DNA from: Clostridium sp. AF27-2AA
GTDB taxonomy: Bacteria > Bacillota > Clostridia > Lachnospirales > Lachnospiraceae
DNA: 64,000 bases
Direction: 5' to 3'
Assembly: GCF_003478505.1 (NCBI RefSeq)
Contig: NZ_QUFI01000004.1
Span: 58,182 to 122,181 of the forward strand
The translations under genes and the position numbers were made by a program. Position 1 is the stretch's first letter, and every line of letters starts with the position of its first letter. The notes under the pieces were generated by a model. The model worked only from the letters and a program-made list of their open reading frames with translations. It did no database searches and had not been told where the DNA came from. This document shows positions 8,596 through 16,123 of the stretch, in pieces.

Positions 8596-9639
8596 ATTTA
8601 ATTTTTCCAATTGGTCGGCCACTTCCCGGTGCTTGCTGGGATATAGGTGGCCGTAAATTTTGTTGACCATTTCCACGGTGTCCCCGATGCGCTCCGCAAT
8701 CAGCAGGGGCGGAAATCCCATGTTGATCAGCAGGGAAACGTGACTGTGACGAAGATCATGCACCCTGATGCGCTTGATTCCGGCGGCAGCAGAACCCTTC
8801 TCAATGGCAGTGTAGAGCCGGGAGGGTGTGACCGTCTGAAAAATCCGTTCATCTGGATCCGGTTCGTAGATCTTTGCAAGCACGCCCTGGATTTCCTCCA
8901 CCAGAAAGCCTGGAATTGGAATAGAGCGCTTGCTGTTTTCTGATTTCGGCGTTGTGATCGTGTCCACCTTATTGAATCGGTGGAAGGTGCCGCAAATGGT
9001 AATGGCTTTGCCTGCTGCATCAAAGTCTTTTACCGTCAAGGCCAGCAGCTCCCCGCACCGGATACCGGAATAGAAGAGCGTAAGGAATGCAGCACGCAGA
9101 ATTGCGTCTTCCACGGTAGGAAGAAACGCTTTGAACTCGTCCAGGGTCCAGAAGTTTAAACCTCTGTGAACCTTTCCAACTGCTTTAACCAACCGGCAGG
9201 GGTTGGAATTCAAATTGTAGTAGCGCATGGCAAAGTTGAACATAGCGGACAAGTGGCAGTTCACCATATACTGGCTGTATTCGCCTAAGGCGGATGCCTT
9301 TAGTTCGCCCTGCCAGCTCCGGACGTCTGCCGGGGTGATCTCGCACAGCTTCCGGTCCTTCCAGAACGGAAGAATATGGTTGCGGATCATGGACAGGCGG
9401 CTCCTGCAGGTGGATTCCTTCGCGTGGGCTTTCAGATCGGCGGCATAGAGGTCGTATAAGGTCTGAAAGGTCATGTCTGGCTGGCCCTGCTGCCGCTCCA
9501 GAAACTGCCGTTCCCACTCCTTCGCCTCACGCTGCAGCTTGAAGCCGCGTTTCAGCTTCTGCTTTCTGGTTCCGGTGTAGTCGGTATAATACAGCTTCAC
9601 GAACCAGGTCTTCGTTGTCTTGTCTTGATATACAGGCAT
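8590..9639 (-). CDS. int: Tyrosine integrase of element 1
   Basis: About 349 residues from the ATG at 9639, which has AAAGGAGGGG upstream; the longer frame to 9774 runs through the antisense RNA promoter region and is not likely coding. N-terminal AP2-like arm-binding domain, SAM-like core-binding domain (about 60-160), catalytic domain with R in YSGIRCGEL, HDLRHSH, the distal H region and Y in KIYGHLYP. It catalyses excision and integration at the 29-bp core. Confidence 0.93.
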   Translation of the reverse strand: MPVYQDKTTKTWFVKLYYTDYTGTRKQKLKRGFKLQREAKEWERQFLERQQGQPDMTFQTLYDLYAADLKAHAKESTCRSRLSMIRNHILPFWKDRKLCEITPADVRSWQGELKASALGEYSQYMVNCHLSAMFNFAMRYYNLNSNPCRLVKAVGKVHRGLNFWTLDEFKAFLPTVEDAILRAAFLTLFYSGIRCGELLALTVKDFDAAGKAITICGTFHRFNKVDTITTPKSENSKRSIPIPGFLVEEIQGVLAKIYEPDPDERIFQTVTPSRLYTAIEKGSAAAGIKRIRVHDLRHSHVSLLINMGFPPLLIAERIGDTVEMVNKIYGHLYPSKHREVADQLEKLNF

Positions 9640-9661
9640 GTGTTGCCCCTCCTTTGTTCCT

Positions 9662-9683
9662 GGCCGGGCTGGGGCGTCTGGGA
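9662..9683. repeat. 22-bp direct repeat, copy 1
   Basis: Identical to 11175-11196, and similarity extends a further 10 or so bases. This copy lies in the leader of the integrase gene, the other in front of the excisionase-like gene, so it may be a shared regulatory or Xis site. Confidence 0.5.
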
Positions 9684-9697
9684 CAAACAGAGGATAA

Positions 9698-9726
9698 TTG
9701 ACAAATAAAAATGAATGACTTATAAT
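9698..9726 (+). promoter_or_regulatory. Promoter of antisense RNA 1
   Basis: TTGACA, 17 bases, TATAAT: full consensus. No ORF starts downstream before the terminator at 9785-9830, so it drives a short RNA. Confidence 0.8.
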
Positions 9727-9732
9727 ACACTT

Positions 9733-9830
9733 AACAAGAGAGTCGAAAGCTAGAATACACCTAGCCGCCGGCAAAGCATAACTTCAAAAAATGGCGCCTT
9801 ACTTTACCAGAGCGAGGGCGCTATTTTTTG
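9733..9830 (+). ncRNA. Putative type I antitoxin RNA 1
   Basis: About 98 bases predicted from the consensus promoter to a strong hairpin (AAAAAATGGCGCC ... GGCGCTATTTTTT). The 3' end is antisense to the end of the small hydrophobic toxin ORF on the other strand, as in TxpA/RatA and BsrG/SR4. The start point is inferred, not mapped. Confidence 0.7.
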
Positions 9831-9907
9831 TGTGTAAAATAAGCGACAAGAGTGATTACAGCACAAAGCATAATTACAAATTGAAATAAATCAGAGTATG
9901 TAACCAT
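9821..9907 (-). CDS. Small hydrophobic type I toxin 1 (holin-like toxin family)
   Basis: 28 residues, M-V-T-Y-S-D-L-F at the start, one transmembrane helix, and a positively charged end (THKK). This is the layout of the putative holin-like toxins of Firmicutes type I modules. AAGGAG lies 10 bases before the ATG. A minus-strand -10 (TATAAT, 9979-9984) can start its mRNA, giving a long structured leader. The gene ends inside the terminator stem shared with the antisense RNA. Such peptides insert into the membrane and stop growth if not silenced. Confidence 0.75.
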   Translation of the reverse strand: MVTYSDLFQFVIMLCAVITLVAYFTHKK

Positions 9908-10037
9908 TGGCACCGGTCTCCTTCCGTATAACGTCCGGCGGCTGACATAATCGCCCCTTCGGCTCCCTGGGTAAGTGTATTATAATTTTCAATGTGCAGC
10001 AGGGGCGCTTTGGGCGCTCTGCACCTGGTGTAGGTAT

Positions 10038-10066
10038 TTGACAAATAAAACGGAATGACTTATAAT
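10038..10066 (+). promoter_or_regulatory. Promoter of antisense RNA 2
   Basis: TTGACA, 17 bases, TATAAT, followed by the same ACACTTAACA start region as module 1. Confidence 0.8.
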
Positions 10067-10071
10067 ACACT

Positions 10072-10175
10072 TAACAGGAAAGCCGGAAGGGAGCCCTACC
10101 TCCCCGCCCCGGCGAAAAATCTAGTTATTAAAAAATAGCCGTCAGACTCGCCAAAGTTCAGGACGGCTATTTTTT
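10072..10175 (+). ncRNA. Putative type I antitoxin RNA 2
   Basis: About 104 bases from the predicted start to the hairpin AAAAAATAGCCGTC ... GACGGCTATTTTTT. Its end is antisense to the 3' part of toxin 2. Same promoter sequence as RNA 1 but a different body, which would keep each antitoxin specific for its own toxin. Confidence 0.7.
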
Positions 10176-10250
10176 ATGCGTATATGTAAGAATTGCCACA
10201 ATCAGCGATACAACAGATATTACAAGTTGTAATTTCTCATATGTGCTCAT
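10167..10250 (-). CDS. Small hydrophobic type I toxin 2 (holin-like toxin family)
   Basis: 27 residues starting M-S-T-Y-E-K-L-Q, one transmembrane helix and the same THKK end as toxin 1. GGAGGTGG precedes the ATG. A minus-strand CATAAT -10 box lies near 10309-10314. It is clearly related to toxin 1, so the pair is a tandem duplication that has diverged. Confidence 0.78.
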   Translation of the reverse strand: MSTYEKLQLVISVVSLIVAILTYTHKK

Positions 10251-10334
10251 TGGCACCACCTCCGACAGGCTCGGAACGGGTGCAGCGCGTCCCCCGGCTC
10301 CCCGGTTAAGTGTATTATGTTGTCATGGTGCTAT

Positions 10335-10841
10335 TTATTCTTTAGTGCTTTCATCTGGATCTATGTATTTCTTTATTTCTGTGAGTTCAGCAATTCGCTT
10401 GATGGCTTCTGAACGACCTTTGGCGTTCAGCTTTAGAAAATGGCTTATTAAGGTTTGAATTACTATAGGCCAGTTAAATCCCTCATTTTTCCATATTATC
10501 TTTCTCCAATCATCAAGCAGTTTGATTGATTCCTCGATTTTAGGGGCATTGTCTGCATTATATTTAACAAGATAAGCATCGTCGATATTGTTATTGATAT
10601 TATATATAACTGTGTCAAGGTTTTTAGCAGTTTCTGAATCTAGTTCACCATACAACAATTTTGAGGGGGAAACATGAAATGCTTTAGCAATCTTTTCAAC
10701 CGTTTTTAAATTCGGTTCACGTTTCCCATTTTCCCAGTTATAAATGGCATTTTGCGAAACGCCTATTGCATCAGCGAGTTCTTGTTGCGTCATAGCTGAT
10801 TCAATTCGCAAATGTTTTATTCGGTCAGATAAGCCTGTCAT
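10335..10841 (-). CDS. CI-like repressor of element 1 (XRE family)
   Basis: 168 residues from the ATG at 10841 (AAAGGAGG upstream). The N-terminal helix-turn-helix covers about residues 8-62 (MTQQELADAIGVSQNAIYNW). The C-terminal part is helical, without a LexA-type protease motif. Transcribed from a minus-strand promoter (TTGACT, 17 bp, TATTAT) with an operator in its spacer. It likely holds element 1 quiescent. Confidence 0.88.
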   Translation of the reverse strand: MTGLSDRIKHLRIESAMTQQELADAIGVSQNAIYNWENGKREPNLKTVEKIAKAFHVSPSKLLYGELDSETAKNLDTVIYNINNNIDDAYLVKYNADNAPKIEESIKLLDDWRKIIWKNEGFNWPIVIQTLISHFLKLNAKGRSEAIKRIAELTEIKKYIDPDESTKE

Positions 10842-10863
10842 AATAAGCCCTCCTTTAAATAGA

Positions 10864-10954
10864 TAATAGCAGAATGGTGTTTTTGAGTCAACAAAAACAT
10901 TGACAATATAGCAAGATGGTGTTAACATGTTAATAGTAAACACCAAAATGGTGT
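10864..10954. promoter_or_regulatory. Divergent CI/Cro promoters and operators of element 1
   Basis: ATGGTGT occurs at 10874-10880 and 10916-10922, and as the palindrome ACACC-AAAAT-GGTGT at 10940-10954. The minus promoter is TTGACT-17-TATTAT; the plus promoter is TTGACA (10900) -17- TAACAT (10923). One operator lies in the spacer of each promoter, the third just before the Cro gene. Confidence 0.7.
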
Positions 10955-10973
10955 ATAAACGGAGGTGATGGAA

Positions 10974-11168
10974 GTGAAAGTATCGAAAAATAAAATTGAC
11001 CTTGCAAGAGCAAATCGTTGCATGACGGTTTCTGGTCTTGCGGAAGCCTACGGAGTAAGTCGCACACGTATGAACATGATCCTGAATCAGCGCGAAGTGA
11101 CTGTCGTATGTGCTGGACGCCTTGCCCATGCACTTGGAGTAGATGTAACTGAAATTATCGAAGATTAA
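10974..11168 (+). CDS. Cro-like XRE regulator
   Basis: 64 residues from the GTG at 10974, 8 bases after GGAGG. The helix-turn-helix is in VSGLAEAYGVSRTRMNMIL. Divergent from the CI-like gene with shared operators, so it is the likely early-gene switch partner. Confidence 0.8.
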   Translation: MKVSKNKIDLARANRCMTVSGLAEAYGVSRTRMNMILNQREVTVVCAGRLAHALGVDVTEIIED

Positions 11169-11174
11169 AAGACG

Positions 11175-11196
11175 GGCCGGGCTGGGGCGTCTGGGA
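11175..11196. repeat. 22-bp direct repeat, copy 2
   Basis: Identical to 9662-9683. Lies between cro and the excisionase-like gene. Confidence 0.5.
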
Positions 11197-11226
11197 TGCA
11201 CAGAGGGCATTAGAAAGGAGAATACC

Positions 11227-11415
11227 ATGAAGCAGTATTTAACCGCTGCGGAAGTGGCGGAGACGGTTGGCGTATCTACTGCGAAGGCTTACGGCCTTAT
11301 TCGTGAAATGAATGCGGAACTGAAAGCAGCAGGGTACATAACCATAGCCGGTAAAATCCCGGAGGGCTTTTTCGGAAAGAAATATTACGGCTATCAGCCG
11401 GGAGGCAGTGAGTGA
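11227..11415 (+). CDS. Excisionase-like / MerR-type helix-turn-helix protein
   Basis: 62 residues. The start KQYLTAAEVAETVGVSTAKAYGLI is a winged-helix DNA-binding unit as in excisionases and small mobile-element regulators. AAAGGAG is upstream. Position after cro and before the replication gene fits either an excisionase or an early regulator. Confidence 0.65.
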   Translation: MKQYLTAAEVAETVGVSTAKAYGLIREMNAELKAAGYITIAGKIPEGFFGKKYYGYQPGGSE

Positions 11416-12224
11416 GAAAAATAGAAGGAGGCTATGGTATTGTATCAAGAAGCGTTTTAACAAGCCCGGAAATTCCAGTGGAGTGTAAAGCCATATATGC
11501 GTTGTTGAGTGCATATGCAGGGGATGAGGTGGAGTGTTACCCAACTATTGAAACTATGCGGAAAGCATTAGGTATTACTGTAGAACGCCTGTATAAGTAT
11601 TTGAATATCTTGATTTCAACGGGGATTGTCAAGCGCGTTGGAAGAAAAGGTGGAGTAAGGGGACCCGTAATTTACAAGATATGCGATGCAGAAAATCAAC
11701 ATTGTGGAAATTCTGTATTACAGGATTCCGGTATTACAGAAAATCCGTATTACAGAAAATCAACATTACGGGATTCCAGTATTACAGAAAATGGCGATTC
11801 CCGTATTACGGAAAACCAGCAAACAAATAATAACAATATTAATAATAACAACAATATAAATACTTCTGAGCAGACACCGAAGAACGGAACCGGAATTTTC
11901 ATAATTTTGGAAGATGGAACCTTTTATGATGTGTTACCGGACAAGTTGACAATGTGGCAGCAGGCATATCCGGAACTTGATGTAGAACGTGAACTTTACC
12001 GTATGGCTTCCTGGTGTGATGCGAACCCCACGAAGCGAAAGACCCGTAGGGGGATAGAAAAGTTTATTAATGGCTGGCTGAACCGCAGCCAGAAGGACGG
12101 ACAGCAGAACAGCAAGAAAGAGGAGGTGAGAAACGATGCAGGCGAAGCAGAAGAGAAGCAGCAATATCGTGTATCAAGTGGGAATGAGATTTATGAACGG
12201 CTCAAACGTGAAGGCGTTGTGTAA
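11412..12224 (+). CDS. Replication initiator with internal iterons
   Basis: 270 residues from the GTG at 11412, overlapping the previous stop by 4 bases with GGAGG upstream. Residues about 10-100 form a helix-turn-helix (HTH_36-like) domain as in phage replication proteins. A repetitive middle (S-I-T-E-N units, about 100-140) and an Asn-rich linker follow, then a C-terminal domain of the kind that contacts the helicase loader. The repetitive DNA inside the gene looks like an origin. The next gene is a DnaC-like loader. Confidence 0.78.
   Translation: MRKIEGGYGIVSRSVLTSPEIPVECKAIYALLSAYAGDEVECYPTIETMRKALGITVERLYKYLNILISTGIVKRVGRKGGVRGPVIYKICDAENQHCGNSVLQDSGITENPYYRKSTLRDSSITENGDSRITENQQTNNNNINNNNNINTSEQTPKNGTGIFIILEDGTFYDVLPDKLTMWQQAYPELDVERELYRMASWCDANPTKRKTRRGIEKFINGWLNRSQKDGQQNSKKEEVRNDAGEAEEKQQYRVSSGNEIYERLKREGVV
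11715..11868. other. Candidate replication origin of element 1
   Basis: Five copies of GTATTAC[A/G]G, four extended to GTATTACRGAAAAY, start at 11715, 11731, 11747, 11779 and 11803, with a degenerate copy at 11764. They are followed at 11820-11868 by a stretch made almost only of A and T. Iterons plus an AT-rich unwinding region inside the initiator gene is the lambda O arrangement. Confidence 0.6.
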
Positions 12225-12945
12225 TATATGCCACGGTACTGGATATGCAGTAGACAATATTATTGTATCTGATTATGATCCAGATACACCGGTTCAAATA
12301 GGAACTCCATGTCCAAAATGCAGAGGACGCGCAGATTTGGGAAATCCAGTTTTTCCGAGTATTTACAGCGAAGCGGATATGAGCAAGTTTGATTTTAATG
12401 AGTATGGTTGTAATGTGGATTCTGTAAGAGATATCGTAACAGGATTCTGGGAAAAATATCCGGAAATGGAAGAAAATAGAATTGGGTTGTACATATGGAG
12501 CAAGATAAAAGGGAGCGGTAAAACCTTCCTGGCCTGCTGCCTGGCGGGATCCATTCAAGCGAAATTCAGAAAGACAGTTAAGTTTGTATCGGCAGTAGAG
12601 TATCTGCAGGCGGTAAAGGAAAGTTTCAAACAAGGGCCGGAGGTGCCGAATCGGGTTTTCGGTTATATGAACTGTGACTTACTTGTGCTGGATGATCTTG
12701 GGAGCGAAAAACAGAGTGAATGGGCCGATCAGGAACTTTTCCGTTTGATTGATCACCGTGCAAATGAAGGAAAGCCTGTTATCATTACATCAAATGTTCC
12801 GATGGAGGCGTTGAAATGTGATGGTCGTATTTCAAGTCGGCTTGGAGATATGTGTGTTTCCGTAGCTATGCCGGAAATAAGCATACGGCAGAAAAAGGCT
12901 GAGGAAAAACACGAAAAAATTCTGCGAAAAATTTTAAGAGCCTAA
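12136..12945 (+). CDS. DnaC-like helicase loader ATPase
   Basis: 269 residues. The ATG at 12136 has AGGAGGTG at good spacing, which fixes the start even though it overlaps the initiator gene by 89 bases. Residues about 28-60 hold two Cys pairs (CNIC, CPKC), probably zinc-binding. The P-loop is GSGKT near residue 130 and Walker B is LLVLDDLG near 183. It would load the host replicative helicase at the element's origin. Confidence 0.88.
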   Translation: MQAKQKRSSNIVYQVGMRFMNGSNVKALCNICHGTGYAVDNIIVSDYDPDTPVQIGTPCPKCRGRADLGNPVFPSIYSEADMSKFDFNEYGCNVDSVRDIVTGFWEKYPEMEENRIGLYIWSKIKGSGKTFLACCLAGSIQAKFRKTVKFVSAVEYLQAVKESFKQGPEVPNRVFGYMNCDLLVLDDLGSEKQSEWADQELFRLIDHRANEGKPVIITSNVPMEALKCDGRISSRLGDMCVSVAMPEISIRQKKAEEKHEKILRKILRA

Positions 12946-12964
12946 CAGCGGAAAGGAGAGACAG

Positions 12965-13282
12965 GTGGATAAAAAGTATAAGGGCAGCAGTTGCGAACTG
13001 GTAGACGCATATGTCATTCTGACCCGTCAGGGCGTTGTACTGGCCTCAGATGATGCGAAACTCACACCAGGCGAAGATAGAGAGTTGCGGGAGATGAATC
13101 TGAGATTGATTGACCGGTCAAAGAAAACGGATGTGGACGGAAACTTCCGTTCCTGGCTGCGTGCGCAGTCCGAAATGATCGTAACGGCCATTCAGGAAGG
13201 TTACACACAGGAGGAAGCATTAGAGATGCTGAAAATTTACCAGTTGGCCGAGATTAACAAGGGAAAATCTGGAAATGTATAA
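12965..13282 (+). CDS. Hypothetical protein
   Basis: 105 residues from a GTG with AAAGGAGA upstream. Mixed charged, mostly helical, no transmembrane segment and no motif I recognise. It follows the helicase loader in the same operon. Confidence 0.65.
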   Translation: MDKKYKGSSCELVDAYVILTRQGVVLASDDAKLTPGEDRELREMNLRLIDRSKKTDVDGNFRSWLRAQSEMIVTAIQEGYTQEEALEMLKIYQLAEINKGKSGNV

Positions 13283-13288
13283 AGAAAA

Positions 13289-13320
13289 GCCCTATAGGAT
13301 GTTGACGCATCTTATAGGGC
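13289..13320 (+). terminator. Hairpin after early operon
   Basis: GCCCTATAGGATG pairs with CATCTTATAGGGC over a 6-base loop. No T run follows, so it may attenuate or stabilise rather than terminate. Confidence 0.45.
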
Positions 13321-13387
13321 GGGCATAGCCGGAGCTACTCAAAACCATTTACATAGTAGCACAGAACCGGCAGAAAGGGCAAGAATA

Positions 13388-13678
13388 ATGGGAAAAATTT
13401 TAAATGAAAAACATCGTATCGCTACCACTGAGATGCCTGGAGAAGCAAATAACTTTCAGATTTGCTACAGCTCTGCCGATATTATTATCGTTAACAGCAC
13501 TATGCCTTGTCAGGAGGAAATTGTAAGGCTGATGGTTACGTATCTGGAGCAGGAGGACGATGAAGTCCGGAAAGAACTGTATGAGGTTGTGACGAGTGAA
13601 ATCTTGCTGGGGATTTTTCACGCACTTGCGCGTGTGGCGAGAGTTCGCCGCAAGCTGAACCGGTCTAAGTGTGCGTAA
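13388..13678 (+). CDS. Hypothetical protein
   Basis: 96 residues, no transmembrane helix, basic C-terminus (RVRRKLNRSK). Not recognised. A hairpin follows directly. Confidence 0.6.
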   Translation: MGKILNEKHRIATTEMPGEANNFQICYSSADIIIVNSTMPCQEEIVRLMVTYLEQEDDEVRKELYEVVTSEILLGIFHALARVARVRRKLNRSKCA

Positions 13679-13687
13679 AATGATAAG

Positions 13688-13718
13688 ATGCTGCCGATTG
13701 GGAAACGATCGGCAGCAT
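13688..13718 (+). terminator. 11-bp hairpin
   Basis: ATGCTGCCGAT pairs perfectly with ATCGGCAGCAT over a 9-base loop, just after the 96-residue ORF. It lacks a strong T run. Confidence 0.5.
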
Positions 13719-13761
13719 GTGAAATAGATAATTTGCAAAAGTGAGGCGATTGGATTATAAT

Positions 13762-13911
13762 ATGTCTGTAAAGATTAGAATATCCTATGAGAAGCCACAG
13801 GAGCTTGATACAGTGCTCAAATTGCTCCGACCGATAGTTAAGGCGTATAAGGCAGAAAAGGGCAAGGACGGGCAATACAGACGGGCCTACGTGGATATAA
13901 AAACGGAGTGA
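13762..13911 (+). CDS. Small conserved-looking mobile-element protein
   Basis: 49 residues starting M-S-V-K-I-R-I-S-Y-E-K-P and ending Y-V-D-I-K-T-E. Two beta-strand-like ends around a basic helix; probably a small cytoplasmic protein. Function unknown. TATAAT occurs just before the ATG. Confidence 0.55.
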   Translation: MSVKIRISYEKPQELDTVLKLLRPIVKAYKAEKGKDGQYRRAYVDIKTE

Positions 13912-14242
13912 ATCACAGCATCTGCGGCGGTACATATGAATTTGCAGAAAACTGCGGATTTATGATTAATTTAGGCAAATTTCGCCTAATAGAAAAATAA
14001 AGATGGGATTTTATTTAGAAATTGGCATAGTGAAAGCAAGCAAAAAGAATATGTAGTACCCTGGGCATATGAACATGTTCGGAAGTCCTTTAAGGGCGTG
14101 GGAATGACAGAGAGCGAAGATATTCGTTGTCATTTCTTCGCCCTTTTTTGTTTTTCAATAAATTTTTTGGAGTAATAGCATTTGGTGGAAAATAGTAGGT
14201 AGAATTGTGGACAGTTGGAAAACGGACATAGGGAGGAAAATC
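13912..14242. other. Non-coding stretch with a strong terminator
   Basis: No gene seen. It holds a short inverted repeat TTAGGC/GCCTAA near 13972-13990 and, at 14092-14149, a long stem ending in CGCCCTTTTTTG. The stretch before the terminator could be a small RNA, but I see no consensus promoter. Confidence 0.5.
14092..14149 (+). terminator. Rho-independent terminator
   Basis: AAGGGCG...GGAATGACA pairs with TGTCATTTC...CGCCCTT, followed by a T run. Confidence 0.75.
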
Positions 14243-14554
14243 ATGCGCACACGCGATGCAAAACTATCTGATTATGATGTACCGAAAGAGGATGAAGCGA
14301 GGCTTGATGAATATTGCAAAAAGCTGGATTCAGATATTCGGTTCATTCTTTTTAGTTGTGCAATATCAAAAGCGCCAGGCATGGAATTAGTTATTTATGA
14401 AAGTCTGACGGCCAAGGATCCGAAAGAAGCCGGGTACTATAGCTTGCTTCGCCGCGGGCGTGATATTCCGGCTAAGACCGATGATTTTTACGGCTACCGC
14501 CGGAAGGTCAAAGCAGAGTTTTACCACAGGTTGAAATTGTATGATTTATGGTGA
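14243..14554 (+). CDS. Hypothetical phage-type protein
   Basis: 103 residues from the ATG at 14243 (GGGAGG 6 bases upstream). Helical, charged, with an aromatic Y-Y-S-L-L-R-R core that recalls small Clostridia phage proteins. No known function. Overlaps a possible upstream start of the next gene. Confidence 0.6.
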   Translation: MRTRDAKLSDYDVPKEDEARLDEYCKKLDSDIRFILFSCAISKAPGMELVIYESLTAKDPKEAGYYSLLRRGRDIPAKTDDFYGYRRKVKAEFYHRLKLYDLW

Positions 14555-14580
14555 AAATCATAGAGGAGGAGCAACTTGCA

Positions 14581-14877
14581 ATGAGAAAAATCACGCTTAA
14601 GCCCAAAGCATATTATACGCGGACAACCTTGAAAGTAAGTTTTATTTCTGTAAGATGGGACGAAAAAAATAAAGTTTTGGAGACTTTATTATCATTGGCT
14701 CATTATGAGCATGATAACACAAAGACCGCGGGTATGAAGCTTTTTTCTCGTAATGTAGAAACAATGGAGAGAATGCTACTGGATCATATAAGGCTGTATC
14801 CGGTTAAATGGGAAATGGAAGTTTTGATTCCAGATCCCGGCGAGCCGGGTATATTTCCGTGTTTGATAAAGGAGTGA
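14581..14877 (+). CDS. Hypothetical protein
   Basis: 98 residues from the ATG at 14581 (GAGGAGGAG upstream); a start at 14548 overlapping the previous gene is possible. Alternating beta and alpha pattern, no motif recognised. Confidence 0.55.
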   Translation: MRKITLKPKAYYTRTTLKVSFISVRWDEKNKVLETLLSLAHYEHDNTKTAGMKLFSRNVETMERMLLDHIRLYPVKWEMEVLIPDPGEPGIFPCLIKE

Positions 14878-14884
14878 GAATAGT

Positions 14885-15502
14885 ATGGGCGGTTTTGGGA
14901 GCGGCGGCCACAATAAAAAGCATGAGCAGGTTGAAGAAAAAACAAGTGTTCGTGTAGATAGTTTCGCGGTATATAATTTTCTGCAGTATGACAAGTATAT
15001 TCATTACAAAGAGAAAGTGGATATTCGCAGCGGCGGTACGGTTATTCGATATTATCCACAAAGCAGAGAAATGGAGATTCTGGAGAACCGTGCATTTTAT
15101 CCGCTGGAGGTTTCAAGGGTAAAGAATATTGATGGAGTATCACAGCGCCTGTATTTTTATTGTCCATGCTGTGAGCGGCGTGTCCGGTATCTGTATCGTG
15201 ACAGCCGGAAAGGTACATATCAGTGTAGGTTATGCTCGGGATTAAATTACAGGTCCCAACAGGTCAGCGGTCAAGAACAACTTCGCATGAAGATGGAGAA
15301 TATTGTGGAGAAAAAAATGGGCTATTATGGATGGCATTATATCTGCGATTACATTGCGGACCTTTCTATTCCACCCAAGCCCGCGTATATGCGATATGAA
15401 AAGTATGAAAAGCTGGTGTCGGAATTAAAAAAGATGCAGAGAGATTATCGTACCGCTTGCATAAAAACTTTTACTGGATTTTGCAGTAAATATGGGTTTT
15501 GA
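14885..15502 (+). CDS. Zinc-ribbon protein of mobile elements
   Basis: 205 residues starting M-G-G-F-G-S-G-G, a glycine start seen in a family of mobile-element zinc proteins. Two Cys pairs (CPCC and CRLC, about residues 92-118) form a zinc ribbon in the middle. The C-terminus is helical. Probably nucleic-acid binding; exact role unknown. Confidence 0.65.
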   Translation: MGGFGSGGHNKKHEQVEEKTSVRVDSFAVYNFLQYDKYIHYKEKVDIRSGGTVIRYYPQSREMEILENRAFYPLEVSRVKNIDGVSQRLYFYCPCCERRVRYLYRDSRKGTYQCRLCSGLNYRSQQVSGQEQLRMKMENIVEKKMGYYGWHYICDYIADLSIPPKPAYMRYEKYEKLVSELKKMQRDYRTACIKTFTGFCSKYGF

Positions 15503-15644
15503 TTTATGAACTGTGTATTGTTGCTTATGTGAGAGAAAACCATAGAAATTTATATTACGCCCATTTTTTTAATAAACGAGGATAGCCGCATTGAATGCGG
15601 ATGATATAGTATGATTATGATGATGGTGGTGGTGATGTGGATGC

Positions 15645-15842
15645 ATGAATAATGTAACAATACGGAAAACCTTGAAAGAATGTAAGATACCACAATGGCG
15701 CCTGGCAGATGCATTAGGTATATCGGAAAATACTCTGGTACGGCGTATGCGGTATGAACTGGATAAACCTGCTGCCGCGCAGATTTTAAAAGTTATACAT
15801 GATATCAAAAGAAGTGAAGAAAGCGTAGTGAAAATTGAATAA
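15645..15842 (+). CDS. Small helix-turn-helix protein
   Basis: 65 residues with a DNA-binding unit (IPQWRLADALGISENTLVRR). The leader is an odd GATG/GTGG repeat that supplies the ribosome site; a hairpin CCGCAT/ATGCGG lies at 15585-15599. Probable regulator of the following genes. Confidence 0.6.
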   Translation: MNNVTIRKTLKECKIPQWRLADALGISENTLVRRMRYELDKPAAAQILKVIHDIKRSEESVVKIE

Positions 15843-15864
15843 TGGTATAAAGAAGGTGAACTGA

Positions 15865-15975
15865 ATGTTTGGTGTGATAATAATCAGCGGATTCTTATTT
15901 TTGATAGTCTGTGAACTTGCGGCTATTTATGATGATATGACAACAAAAAAAGGAGATCATGCAGATGAAAAATAA
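15865..15975 (+). CDS. Small single-pass membrane protein
   Basis: 36 residues: one hydrophobic helix (V-I-I-I-S-G-F-L-F-L-I-V) then a charged tail. AAGGTG precedes the ATG. It overlaps the next ORF by 17 bases. Confidence 0.5.
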   Translation: MFGVIIISGFLFLIVCELAAIYDDMTTKKGDHADEK

Positions 15976-16123
15976 AAACGAGACGGAAAATGCTTTACAG
16001 GCACTTCGCAGAGCGGGCGCGTTGATTAAGAATTTGGGAGAAGGGTGTGAACAGGGAGTCAAGCAGGAAATTTTTCTGAGGCAGCAGGTTTTGGCGGAGG
16101 AAACAGAGAATGAAAAGCATTAG
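15959..16123 (+). CDS. Small hypothetical protein
   Basis: 54 residues, AAAGGAG 4 bases before the ATG at 15959. Helical and charged. Overlaps both neighbours, as expected in a compact phage operon. Confidence 0.55.
   Translation: MQMKNKNETENALQALRRAGALIKNLGEGCEQGVKQEIFLRQQVLAEETENEKH

Noticed and set aside
8590..9774. Integrase start at 9774
   Set aside because: The extra 45 codons cross the consensus promoter of the antisense RNA, while the ATG at 9639 has a strong ribosome site and matches the usual N-terminus.
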